Of a stretch of 64,000 bases of DNA, positions 24,330 to 35,559 are shown piece by piece. Under the pieces are notes generated by a model. It did no database searches. It was given only the letters and a program-made list of their open reading frames with translations, and was not told the origin of the DNA. Every line of letters starts with the position of its first letter. Position 1 is the first letter of the stretch. A program made the translations under genes and the position numbers. This DNA comes from Climacium dendroides (Eukaryota > Streptophyta > Bryopsida > Hypnales > Climaciaceae), in the NCBI GenBank assembly GCA_950106755.1, contig OX467083.1, forward strand, positions 45,770,555 through 45,834,554, given 5' to 3'.

Positions 24330-25770
24330 TGTGTAAGGTTTGTGATTTAGCTTTTAGAACTACTCCAATGGACAGTTTATTCACGCTAGTTGTAGAGTTG
24401 AATCATTCTTCTTTGATTACAAATCAACATCTTGTTGATTTGTAGTGCATGCGCTTAGATTGTTATTGGTAGTGCTCTTTTTATGACTTTTGGCTTGGCC
24501 AATAGAAACCAATCCCCAACACATTGGTCTCAAGGCTAAAATTATTATAATTACTCATCAACATTTTGTTGATTTGTAGTGTCCTTAGATAAACTACCAT
24601 TGAAGTAGCTTTAGTATAGTTCAATAATTTAGCTTAACAATCACAATTTATCAATGTCATGTTGGCATTTAGATATGTACTAGTGGAACCACCTTGGTTT
24701 TACTAATTCTTGAGTATATAAAAAGATTTTGTGTATGCTTTTGAGTATTTTAGCATCCTATTTGATGTGAGAACAACAAAAACTTGGAGAATGAAAATGA
24801 TCCTTAGTCAAATCTTTCTTTTCAAGTTTTTTTACTATCTTCACTTCAACTCACTTCAAAGGCATGTACTAATAGCCTAGCAATGGTACCAATATTTTTA
24901 ATAGTAGTGGCATAGCATTTACTAGTACAATGTCAATTAAGGTATACTCTCACTCACATTGACAATGACTCATTCAAGAGTTTACTTTATTCAAGTTAAT
25001 CTGAAGGAATTAGGAAATATGAGTCAAACATACCAATGCAAAGGGAATTAACCTTGAAATGCCTAAAAAGTCAAAAAATAGTCTTTAGATGATATTTAAT
25101 TGATCACTCTAGGAAACTTAAAAAGGTAATTTTTGTCCAATTTTTAAAAAATTTGATAGAGCGTTTTTGTAAGATGTGCATGGAAATTCTTTCTTTATAG
25201 AATTGTTGACTTTTTCTACATAAGAAGTTGAACTTTGAAAGGATTGGCATGTAGAAAGACTTAGAGCATCCCCTACTCATTTTGCAAAACAGATGATTTC
25301 TTAAGAGTGGCTTGCAAAAGTACCCCGCCTGTCTTGCAAAACGGATGATTTTTTAAGGAGGGCTTGTAAGCCGGGGGAGGCTTGCATATTGGGGCCATTT
25401 TGCAAGCCACCCACTGGCCTGCAAAACAACAAAGGACAAGAAGTAGTTCCCCCTCTCGAAACCTCTCTTATTTTCAAAATATTCAAATTTACCACATCAT
25501 AACATCCCTTCTACCCTGGTTTCACATTATTATGTTTTGAGATTCTGATGACCTGATATGTTCTAAATTGATATGAATATTTGAGCTTGTGACCTTGTGA
25601 ATTACATTTTGAGCTTATATGAATATTATTTGAGATTTTGAGCTTAAGGTCAAATTAATGGAGATTAATATACTTTCTAATCAAAAAAACTTTTAATATT
25701 GTCAAAACTGAAAATGACCACTACAAAAATTGACATAATTACTTGATTGTTTCCCCTAAACCCTCCTATG
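24330..25770. other. Intergenic DNA with short repeats
   Basis: AT-rich and without a gene. The phrase CAACATYTTGTTGATTTGTAGTG occurs near 24426 and 24560 in slightly varied form. CTTGCAAAACGGATGATTT-like phrases recur at 25282-25450. A CACTACAAAAATTGACATAA phrase at 25716 resembles a lone CACTA terminus. Confidence 0.4.
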
Positions 25771-25782
25771 AGCTGCTTCCTC

Positions 25783-26285
25783 TTAGCTTCCACACATCCA
25801 ACCAATGAAGTTGATTGTTGTCCTCAACCTACAAAATGGAAGGCCTCGCATTCTTAGCTTCCACACATCCAACCAATGAAGTTGATTGTTGTCCCCAACC
25901 TGCAAAATGGAAGGCCTCGCATTCTTAGCTTCCACACATCCAACCAATGAAGCTGATTGTTGTCCCCAACTTGCAAAATGGAAGGCCTCGCGTTCTTAGC
26001 TTCCACACATCCAACCGATGAAGCTGATTGTTGTCTCCAACCTGCAAAATGGAAGGCCTCGCATTCTTAGCTTCCACACATCCAACCAATGAAGCTGATT
26101 GTTGCCTCCAACTTACAAAATGCACTACAAGAAAATAGTGTCCGAATTGACACGTCCTAATTGACCAAAATGTCCGAATTGACAGAATTATGTCAAAAAA
26201 ATGTCCAAATTGACAAAAAATTGATCAAAAATGTCCAAATTGACACTGCTCCCTTGCAGTGATGGAAGGCCTTGCATTTGCCAAG
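25783..26285. repeat. 71-bp tandem array (about six units)
   Basis: Units containing TCCACACATCCAACCAATGA and CAAAATGGAAGGCCTCGC start at 25789, 25860, 25931, 26002 and 26073, exactly 71 bp apart and nearly identical. The last unit is split by a mini-CACTA insertion (26123-26261). Open frames on the reverse strand are a by-product of the repeat. Confidence 0.9.
26123..26261. mobile_element. 139-bp miniature CACTA element with ATG target duplication
   Basis: Starts CACTACAAGAAAATAGTGTC and ends ...TGCTCCCTTGCAGTG, whose reverse complement starts CACTGCAAGGGAGCAGTGTC. It is flanked on both sides by ATG (26120-26122 and 26262-26264). Neighbouring 71-bp units show the uninterrupted site CAAAATGGAAGGCC, so the insertion and its 3-bp duplication can be read directly. 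The interior is a run of short TGTCCRAATTGACA repeats. Confidence 0.88.
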
Positions 26286-26289
26286 CCAC

Positions 26290-28280
26290 ATTTTTGCAAG
26301 ATAGGTGGGCATGCTTTTAAGACATCCGATTTGGAAATCTAAATCCTAGTGTAAAGTTCTCTCATCGAGACTATTAAATAGGCTTGCTACTTGACAAGCC
26401 TAGTTTGGAGTCGCAACTCACAAATAAGAAGAATTTCTTCAAACTAAGTAATTTTGATTCTTCACTATTTGGCTAATTACATATTTAATTTGGCACCTAC
26501 TCTTAATGGCCACAAAGATTAAGCACTCTTCCAAATTAATCTTTTATATTTTCTTTCAGCTTTATTCCAATCAATATGTCTTCTTCCAGTTCTTTATCAT
26601 TCAATTTTGTCTTATACAGTGATCTATGATTCAACCAACTACTAATTCCTTATAGTCTATCTTGGAAAACAAACACAATTAGATATAGATAACAAGCCAA
26701 CTCTCCCATTTGGGTAAAATCATGCAATTCAAATATGTACCACCATAATAAGATTTATTCCAATTCAAAAATACAAACACAATGTAATATCTCAACTCAA
26801 CTTGGATTCAAATCAATATAAGACAACAAACTTCTACTCCAAATCAATACTCCACAACTAGATAATTTTTAAACCATAAGAGAATTTTGGAAATAAAACT
26901 TATTTCAACTTAGAACACACACATACAACTCTGCAATCAACAATTTTACATGAGACAAATATTCACCATTACACACATATATAGCAATTAGGAACATGAA
27001 AACCATTGCATTAATTGCAAAAGAAATACACACCCACTGAGGGCCAGGACACTTACACTCTAACAAGCAATGGATAAAAACCAAATGAGCCACTAGAATT
27101 CCCTATAATTGCATCCAATCAACTAATCAAACAACCTAACTAGAAAAAAAAGAAGCAAAATTTGAAGTTTAAGATTCCAATGCTAATTATTGGTTCTACA
27201 AGGCCCATGACTAAGAATTTAAGCTTTACAATCCTTTGCTTTCTTTGTTGCCTTTTATGATCCTATATTAATGAAATTTTCAAATTTATTTTTCAAAGAT
27301 GAAATCATGAGTCTCCTATAAATTTTAAAAATTTCAATGTTTATTGTAAAAATTTGAAATTACTGATAATTCATCACGAAAAAAATGAAAAATTTGTACC
27401 AAATACTTATTCTTCATGTGAATTTGAACCATAAAATAATGCTCCTTATTTGAAATTACTGATAATTCATCACGAATATGCTCAAATAATGTGAAGTTTC
27501 ACACAAGTATATATTGTAGTGTATATATTATGGTATAAACAAATTACCATGTCATTATAAAATTAAAAAATTAAGAAACTATGGTTATAGATCTAAAGTT
27601 CAAATTGCTATAAAAGATTGAATTTTAGGAATACTAAGAATTTTTCAATTAGAATAAAAACAACATTTGATGAACATTAAGCAACTCCTCCTACAAAAAA
27701 TTGGATGAAAAAACATTTCTTTCCTTCCTATATCTATACTTGAAATAATACAAAGGATACTAAACGTCCTCAATGTTATTTCAAAGTTAATCCATAGATC
27801 ACCATATACCAAATGTCACATTCTTTATTGCATTGGAACCCCCTTTCACTTGCCAACAAAAAAATCAATGAAAAATTGACAAGTGTATAATATTTTGGCA
27901 ACTTCAAGCTCCTTATTCTTCATGTGAATTTGAACCATAAAAATGATTTTTTTTTTAATTTGACTTCAACTATTGAAATTAAGATAATAAAGATGTGGTT
28001 TCTACTCTAACTTGAAAATTTGTAAAATTAATGGTAGTTCACTCATGGAGAGCATGTATCAACCCAAGTATTGACATCAAGTGCAATTTTTTGTATAGAC
28101 AATATGGAGGAAATACTAATCTGTAGGTTCTATTTATGCCCCTATGCTTAGGAGATTTGGGATTTGCCCAATCAATTAATACAACTAATATTGGGACCAC
28201 ACACTCACTTCACGTCAACTCAATGCATCTTTGGAGCCTTGCTCCCACAAAAATTCACCAACCTCAAGATCATATGGACT
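26290..28280. other. AT-rich intergenic DNA, no gene seen
   Basis: No coding frame of note. A phrase TGAAATTACTGATAATTCATCACGA occurs near 27355 and 27450 in similar form. Otherwise nothing identifiable. Confidence 0.45.
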
Positions 28281-28291
28281 TTGCTTAAAAG

Positions 28292-28612
28292 TACTATAAC
28301 AAAGCATGATTAAAAAAAACCACACTCAAATTTGAGTGTAGTTCTTTGACCATGTTTTGGTGCATATGCACGTAGTATGCCATTATCTTCTTTTGCAATT
28401 TTCAATTTCAATTTTTAGAATTTTGGGGCGTGTGATCTACAGTTGAAAGGTCTTCTTAATACCTTCCAACGATATATTACACACACCAAAATTCTAAAAA
28501 TTGCAATCGAAAAAGAAGATGGATATACACATAGTAGGCTTGCTAAAAAAATGTGGTCAAAGGACTGCACTCAATTTTGAGTGCATTTTTTTTACCATGT
28601 TTTGTTATAGTG
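28292..28612. mobile_element. 321-bp foldback MITE with CACTA-like ends
   Basis: The right end reads, in reverse complement, CACTATAACAAAACATGG; the left end reads TACTATAACAAAGCATGA. The two halves are inverted copies of each other over most of the element (CACTCAAATTTGAGTG and CACTCAATTTTGAGTG, AAAATTCTAAAAATTG and TTTTTAGAATTTTGG), so it can fold into one long hairpin centred near 28452. The trinucleotide aag borders both sides (28289-28291, 28613-28615). No coding capacity. Confidence 0.72.
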
Positions 28613-28823
28613 AAGTCAAGTCCTATGGATTATTTTGATTCCCCGTGATAGTAAGGTCTTTGCCAACTCTACTTGGCCGCAAGGTAACTCTCTATAGGCA
28701 TTATGGGAAGCCCTCTTAGACATGAAACAAGTGACACAAATCAAAGTGCAAAATGGACTTTGCCATCATTCCCACCTATCTAATAAATTCCTAACAAAGT
28801 TTGAGCATGTTTGGCTTCAGTCT

Positions 28824-29138
28824 CCAACCTTGGCTAGTAAGAAAGATGATAAGGAGGTTTTCTAGAATAGAGTAACACCTCCTGAGTGCACTTTCATTTA
28901 GTTTGTGACTCCTCTACTCTTAGCCTATCCAACCTTGGCTAGTAAGAAAGATGATAAGGAGGTTTTCTAGAATAGAGTAACACCTCCTAAGTGCACTTTC
29001 ATTTAGTTTGTGACTCCTCTACTCTTAGCCTATCCAACCTTGGCTAGTAAGAAAGATGATAAGGAGGTTTTCTAGAATAGAGTAATACCTCCTGAGTGCA
29101 CTTTCATTTAGTTTGTGACTCCTCTACTCTTAGCCTAT
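28824..29138. repeat. Three tandem copies of a 105-bp unit
   Basis: Units starting CCAACCTTGGCTAGTAAG lie at 28824, 28929 and 29034, exactly 105 bp apart and almost identical (single-base differences such as TGAGTGCACT/TAAGTGCACT). The near identity points to recent expansion. Confidence 0.9.
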
Positions 29139-29139
29139 G

Positions 29140-30354
29140 AGTGTATTATATCGTTGCTCTGATTTGTCCACCCATTGAGGCTTGGCCATTGTTTTGTTGA
29201 TTTCTTTTCAATGCAATGAATCTCCTATTAAATTTTTTTTCCTTAAAAAATTGTAATATTTGTGGAAATGAATATTTTATTACAATTTGAACTTTGGATT
29301 TACAACCATGCTCTATTGATTTTGTGATTATTGAAAGGTACAATAAATTTTTTAATACGTATAAACCCATGGAAAATTTTTACATATTTTGAGACAACAA
29401 TGTGTGGGTGCTCTAAGGAAACTATGTCTGCTTGCATAAGTGTGCTAACTACCAAATGTGATTCTGGACATTCCATAGAGTGACTGCCATAATGTCAACA
29501 ATGATCATAACTTCGAGAGTTGAAGAGTTCATGAACAGTACGTGCTAATTGTCTCATTTTAAGCACCCCAGGTCCAATCCTCAGAGAACACAATCCACAA
29601 AAAAATCTCAATATTGTTTTGAAGGTGCAACGCATGATGGTGCAATATTAAAAAGGGGCTATGGTTCCCCCCTCCCTCACTCGGGACTTCTTTGCATTGA
29701 TGTAAGATTCTGAACAAACCGATTGATAATGTCAGTGGTTCCTCAAACAAATCTCACTTGATGAAATCCCTCCTTCTCTTCAATCCCGAGCTAGCAAAAC
29801 AGCAAACACTCTGCACTTAAGAGTTGGACTTTGACAGGAAGAAGCATTAGTGCCAGGCTATCTAAATATTCTTGATCGGCCAATTGTACAACTGAGAACG
29901 ACATGGTTATGCAAAATACGACCAAAGTCTGCCAAGTTAAATCTCAACGTGGTTACATTGTACAGGGCAAGGAAGACACATCGCGTCTCTTTGGTTTGCT
30001 ATACAACCAGATTTTATATTGACGTCCCTATCATACATATCGGGAAAAGCTCCAGGTTGCTGGAAAGCTTTTCCCAACAACTAGAGTACTAGACTCACCA
30101 TCCTCATTGTACACACTCAACCAAGCTTCTGCCGAGCTGGAGTTCCAACAGCATGCCTTCTCGCCACCCCGGCGATTTCCATCCAAGGGTTACGACATGA
30201 GCAGCTTCGAATGTGTGAACCATTAGATCACTTCAAACATATGCCTCCATTTCCAATTGGACGCAAAGCAAAATCGAACATTGGAAGATGGAGAAGACGG
30301 AATACTATGTGAGGTCCTTTGGGTGTGAGTTGTTAGACGAAAAGCATGTGATCG
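29140..30354. other. Intergenic DNA and probable tetraspanin 3' flank
   Basis: No conserved frame. The stretch next to 30355 is expected to hold the tetraspanin 3' untranslated region, but no definite end could be placed. Confidence 0.4.
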
Positions 30355-33300
30355 TTACACTCTACTCCAATCCCGTCTTGCAACTCGGTGCCCCGCGTGA
30401 CAAGCCAGTACCAAAATCACCACCTGAGCAACACGCAAGATTTTTCAGAGATATATAAAAGAAAAAGTATTAGGAGATCATCTTCGAAAAATTGTTTGGT
30501 AATCTTTCAATCAAACAAGAATCTTCATCCAAGAGATTCCGACACTAAAGCTCAGTATCACAGCCCAGGCATACAAACATGCCCCAAGGACTATGCAGCA
30601 ACAAAATCGAATTTGGAAATGACTTATACCTTGCTTACTTTTAAGTAAATTCAAATAATTAGGAAAAAACTGCTCCACTCAAATACTTACCAATACTAAG
30701 AAAATCAACAGAGTAACAATGCCTGCAATTCGACCGGTTTTCTTTAAATCTTGTGCCACTCCACCCCTGCGTTTCAAGTCACTCAAAATGAGAAGAGTGA
30801 CAAATTCATCACAGAAAATTCGAGGACCAGACAGCTATCAAAGCGTTATGCGGCTTTTTGCTTTCAATTGGCTTTGAGAGGGCAACAGAAAACTGATCGT
30901 TGTAAGGTTCACGAACAATAAATATAACCAACATTCTCTACTCTTCCGGGAGAGAAAAAAGATTTCCATAGCAGATTATTAAACTTCGAGCTTCGAGAGA
31001 AACTTACTTGCAAGAATCACAATCATAGCACTTTATGGAGTCATCGTTAGAATATCTAGTGCAATCCAGGTTGGTGGACAGAGGCACCGATGTTGTGGCA
31101 AAAGTGCCGTTAGCAGTCATAGCGTAGCCGCATCTGCACCGCATGAGCCCAAAAAAGTGAGATTTGGGTCACCTCTCTACAAGGTCTACAATCCAACACC
31201 ATGACACAGAGAGCAACAAAATGCAAACTGCGAACTGTCCGTATCCATCAGTCCGATTTGAACGACACTAAACTGACGGTTATCGGCTGAACTCTTGTGA
31301 CAACCAAAGGAGAATTCGTAATGCAGAGGTCCCAATATTGCCTGTTGAATAAAAAAACCTATCCATTGGCATGCAGTAACGAACTTATTTCAGCATAATA
31401 GACGGGTGGTGACGGTACATGCCAGAGAAGAGCACAAGGTGCTAAAATACAGTGAGTTCTTACTCTGCAGGCGGGCGACAGCAGCCAGACTGAATCGGAT
31501 TGAAGTCATAGTAGGGGTAATTCACTGGCTGCAACCATCAAGCAAATCAATTCAGTAAAGTCAGGGAAGCCCTCAATCTAAAATAACCTCAAAACACTTC
31601 ATGGCTGCCCTTTGTTCCAACTTTACATGTCTTAGAATTGAGATCAAAGAAGAAACGAAAACATTCATTCAAGATCCCAATCAGTGATGTTAAACCGGAT
31701 AGAACCAAAAATACAGAAGACATGCTCGCCGTCAGGATTCCCCAAGGTGTCTGAGCAACAGGTTGGTAGACGGGGCGAGCCAGATAATACATGGCTAATA
31801 CAGAAAAAGTAAGGAACATACCGAGACTTCATCGAACTTTTCGCAATTGTCGCTCGCCGCAATAACAGCCTTCAGGTGGTTCCAATTTGAAACCTTGTTC
31901 AGCTGTATATCCACAGGAAACATCGTTCAATATAAAGCAAGTATATATAAAACCACCTCCAAATAATGAAGAGACGACAGGATTATCAATCTGCCAGGAA
32001 TTTGTAACAACCTGTTACCTGTAACAATCTAGAACTACTATAAATAGAGAAGTTCCTCCAAAAGCTTGCACAAAACTACAATGTACAAGCCAAGATCCAT
32101 ACTAAAAACTATGAGATGTAGGGGAAAATGAGATACCCTGTCTTGTACATAGTCTGAGTATGAACTCAACCTGTACTCCTTAAAGCTGCGTTCCAGGATC
32201 ACATAGATGTTAATCAATTAAGTCCAGGGGATGATCGTATCGAAAGTCACAAGGCAACCCGGCCAGCAGAAGACGATCCAGATTTTAATGCTCCTTCATA
32301 CTTTGTTCAACTTAATCCCACCAATTTACTCTTATTCATCCATTAACGATTCGAAGCTAAAGAAAGAACGAGCACTTACGTCTGCCCCGCAACGTGATAC
32401 CCTCCTCCTTGACTCGTTACTACGAATCTGGAACACCGAGATACACGTATCAAAGTGTTGCTATGACCGACCCTTAAGGTCACTTTGCACTGATGAACTC
32501 AGCACATCAAAAGGTCTAAAATTATGCTCAGTGTAGCCAAAAGCAATTGATCTTCCTAAGAAATCCTACCTCCAATAGAATAATTGAAAACAGTAGAAAA
32601 GCCTTGAGTCAAAAAATGCTTAGTCACAACCTAAGCTACTAAATTTAGTCGCAAAACTCATTTCCTATCACATGAAACAACAACATCCCATGCCAAACAA
32701 AAGATAGACCGATTTTCCATTGTACCGAAAGGTAAGGAGAAACTTACATGAATATAGACAAAACCAAAAACCCAACGAGTACCACGAATGTCAACACCAG
32801 ATACGTGTATAGGATAGGTACAAGTAGGAACCACGCTCCGAATAGGCCCAAAACCGCTCTGCGCACACAATCATTTCCTAGTGAGGAAATGACGACGGAA
32901 GAGACAAGGAAAGTAAAGAAACGGTCAGGTTCATGAATGACAGTCTTTGTTCATGAACTGGCCACTAGACGAATGGTAACCCTTGTCTTAGCCGACCTAA
33001 ATCAGACATCAAAGATGTACGAATACATGAGTATTCGTAGCATAAAAATGGCACGAAAGATCCAAGCCAGCGGAAGCAGAAATCGCACCACATTAAAGAC
33101 TGAGACACCGAGGAACTTACACGAGTAAGAAAAAGGCACCAATAAGGAAAACTGGCACTGTCGCATACTTTTCACAGTCGCCGGGCCGTGTTGCTAGCCA
33201 TATGCCTAGACCTATTAGGGCTAGCGAAAGCAACTGCAATTACTCACACACCAACGTTATTTGTCATGGAGATGCCCGTTATTCTTCGTCAACATCATAT

Positions 33301-33625
33301 GCCCTAACAAGCACAGATGCCATCAACTTGACCAAGTCCTGAAGATCGTGGATGGAATTAGCGAAAAATAATTGGCTAGGTTAGATATTATCCTCAGGCC
33401 TCCTCAGCTTAGACTCACACTGTGTTGCTGAAATTCATGATCATGCAAGCTATGGAGCTCCTGACAAGAGCTCTGCTCACAATTAGCTGCGCAATTCTGT
33501 ACATGATCGTGAACCGAACACTCAAGGGTTTCTTGACTCACCACAGCGAGAACGTTGATCCACTTGACGAAAGCGGCTGAGTGACTAACGTAAGGTCGCT
33601 CGGCCTTCAACAGGTCATCAGCCAT
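30355..33625 (-). CDS. Tetraspanin (plant TET family), ten coding exons
   Basis: Exons: 33625-33542, 33233-33121, 32858-32748, 32427-32380, 32185-32137, 31902-31822, 31528-31464, 31133-31008, 30766-30691, 30423-30355. All introns are GT-AG, phases agree throughout, and the product is 273 residues. The start follows an in-frame TAA six bases upstream. Membrane helices lie at about 20-43, 53-78, 82-107 and 238-260. The large outer loop (about 108-237) carries the plant signature GCCRPP (177-182), then CGY (185-187), a DC...YSND stretch and CYDCDSC. The motif FKEYRLSSYSDYVQDR after helix 3 is also typical. Tetraspanins organise membrane protein microdomains; the partner here is unknown. Flowering-plant TET genes have far fewer introns. 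A truncated copy and exon fragments of this family lie at 13.1-15.2, 44.3-45.1 and 47.8-48.4 kb. Confidence 0.93.
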
Positions 33626-35500
33626 CTTTTAAGAGGAGGACACCGAGTACAATTTGACAAATTCTCCTGTTTGGTCGGAAAATAGGAAAGCAGTCCACCC
33701 AACGTGTGATGGAGGGTTCAAAGTTCAAGCAACAGCAACCTGCGCGCAATCAAGTAAAGAATAAGAAGCACTGATTCTATCAAGAGATCAAGAAGTTCCA
33801 TGGAAAAAGATGCCTACAATGATTGGTCTCTCCACGCCACCACCCATGAGTAACTTGAGGGAGTCTCAATATCTGTATGAATTTTTGCTTTAATCAATAC
33901 ATGAGAGGGCTACACATAGATGTCACAGAAATCAGAACCATCAGCGAATCATCATGCTAGAACTTGCGCCTGGAATACACATTTCAAGCTTCAAAATTGA
34001 TCTCAACAATGTATAACAACTACGAGTGTATCTTGCTTAATAATTCAAGGAAGTCATGCCAACCTCGGATACAATTAAATAGGACGCATGATATTTACAC
34101 AAACTAAAAAACTCAAGCTACAGAAAATTTCCACCACTAATAAACGGCGAGAAGTCGAAAGCACTGCTGGTCGTTCCTAGTGCAACAATACAGAAATTTC
34201 GCCGCATACGCACTGATATTACCAGGTCACAAGAAGGATTCTGACACTCATAAAACCCTGAATTAGACACACTGAGCGACTGCACCTTAAACTATCCTGA
34301 GATTCAGCAATTGAACGGTTCTGCCGCTCTCTTACAGCCTGCAAAACACTCAAACTGCCGAATTGAATCAAACAAATATCGCTGAGAGCTAGCAAAATGT
34401 ACTCATTCACAACTCTGAGTTCAAGACCACTTGATCTGAATGGATCGCATATTCGTCATGCTCAATCAAATCAATCATAGACACGGGAAAACATTTCGAC
34501 AGTCAAAGCTCATTTCCACATTAATAACAGCAAAAAAAACACCAATCCAACCAAAAGATTCTAGGCCACCACTTAGCCACATACTCAACACATACTCAAC
34601 ACACCAATAGCCGACAATACACAATGGCATTAGTCGTTCCTAAAACAGAGGGGAGCAAAAAGCTTTGGTTCTCAAACGCATGCCACAGGTCTCCACAAAG
34701 ATACCTTTTAACTTCCACAGCTGTCAGGCAAACATAACCTTCCCACAGAGAGATACCAGAAGACAAGTACGTACAAAGCAAGCCAAGGGTTCGTTTCAAA
34801 ATACTACGTACACATCAAACTGAAAGAACAGAGAGTCACACTCTCGCAAGCAAGACAACCTCCTATTCCCTCAGCATTCCCAAATCACAGGACGACAATT
34901 CACAAAAAGGCTCACTCGACAAGTTGCTGATCGACAAGAATTTCTCAGCTTCAAGCAGCGGAGGGCTAAACTCCACAGCAGTTGTACGAGTTCTCGAAAC
35001 AAAGTTTTGAAAAACGCGCTCAGAAGTCAACTTGCAACTAAGAAGCCAAAGCACAAACAGAAGAAGAAGCACCACAACGCACCTACTCCAGCCTCAATTC
35101 CCGCCACATTCAGCCACTCCAACGCCCCTGCGTTCCTCTCAATTATTGATGCAGCGCCAGCACCAAAAAGCATGCAATAAGATCAACCACAGCAACCTCC
35201 ACAAGCTCAACAACGCGCACCCGCCTAGCAAGCAGAGGACGTAATCGCACTAGAAAACAACGAAGAATTGCACAAGCAGACTCAGAAGAAAGGCTAACTT
35301 ACTCTGCGTCGAGATCCACTGCACTCTTCAAGAGCATGATGAGGAACTGACAACAGTGGGCCAGCCGACGGACGTCGTCCGACGTTGCGGCTTCATTGGA
35401 CGAGGATCGCCCATTTCTGGACGATAATAACTTTCGTTGCATCGGGACTTGTATCCGTTGGGAACCGGGTCCCCGTATTCTTGCTCCGTGGACATTATTT
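33626..35500 (-). promoter_or_regulatory. Probable spliced 5' leader of the tetraspanin gene with a 1.56-kb intron
   Basis: A strong acceptor (GCGCGCAG, at 33740/33741) precedes a short noncoding exon 33739-33626 ending at the ATG. A leader exon probably ends at 35303 with donor gtaagt (35302). The + strand pseudogene keeps the same acceptor context (TTGCGTGCAG upstream of its exon 1), which supports the model. The upstream exon contains small open frames starting at 35495 and 35442; the second would run across the splice and stop shortly after, so it is an upstream ORF, not an N-terminal extension. The transcription start is not defined. Confidence 0.55.
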
Positions 35501-35559
35501 ACTGAAAATAGGAGAAAAGGGTCGTTGATTTGTAATTTTAGTATGACGAAGAATGAGTA

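Noticed and set aside
25925..26125. - strand ORF with an internally repeated peptide
   Set aside because: Pure consequence of the 71-bp tandem array; 71 is not a multiple of three, so the repeated peptide is read in a different frame in each unit.
31589..31862. Hydrophobic - strand ORF inside the tetraspanin locus
   Set aside because: It lies mainly in intron 6 of the tetraspanin gene; the real exon 31902-31822 is read in a supported phase.
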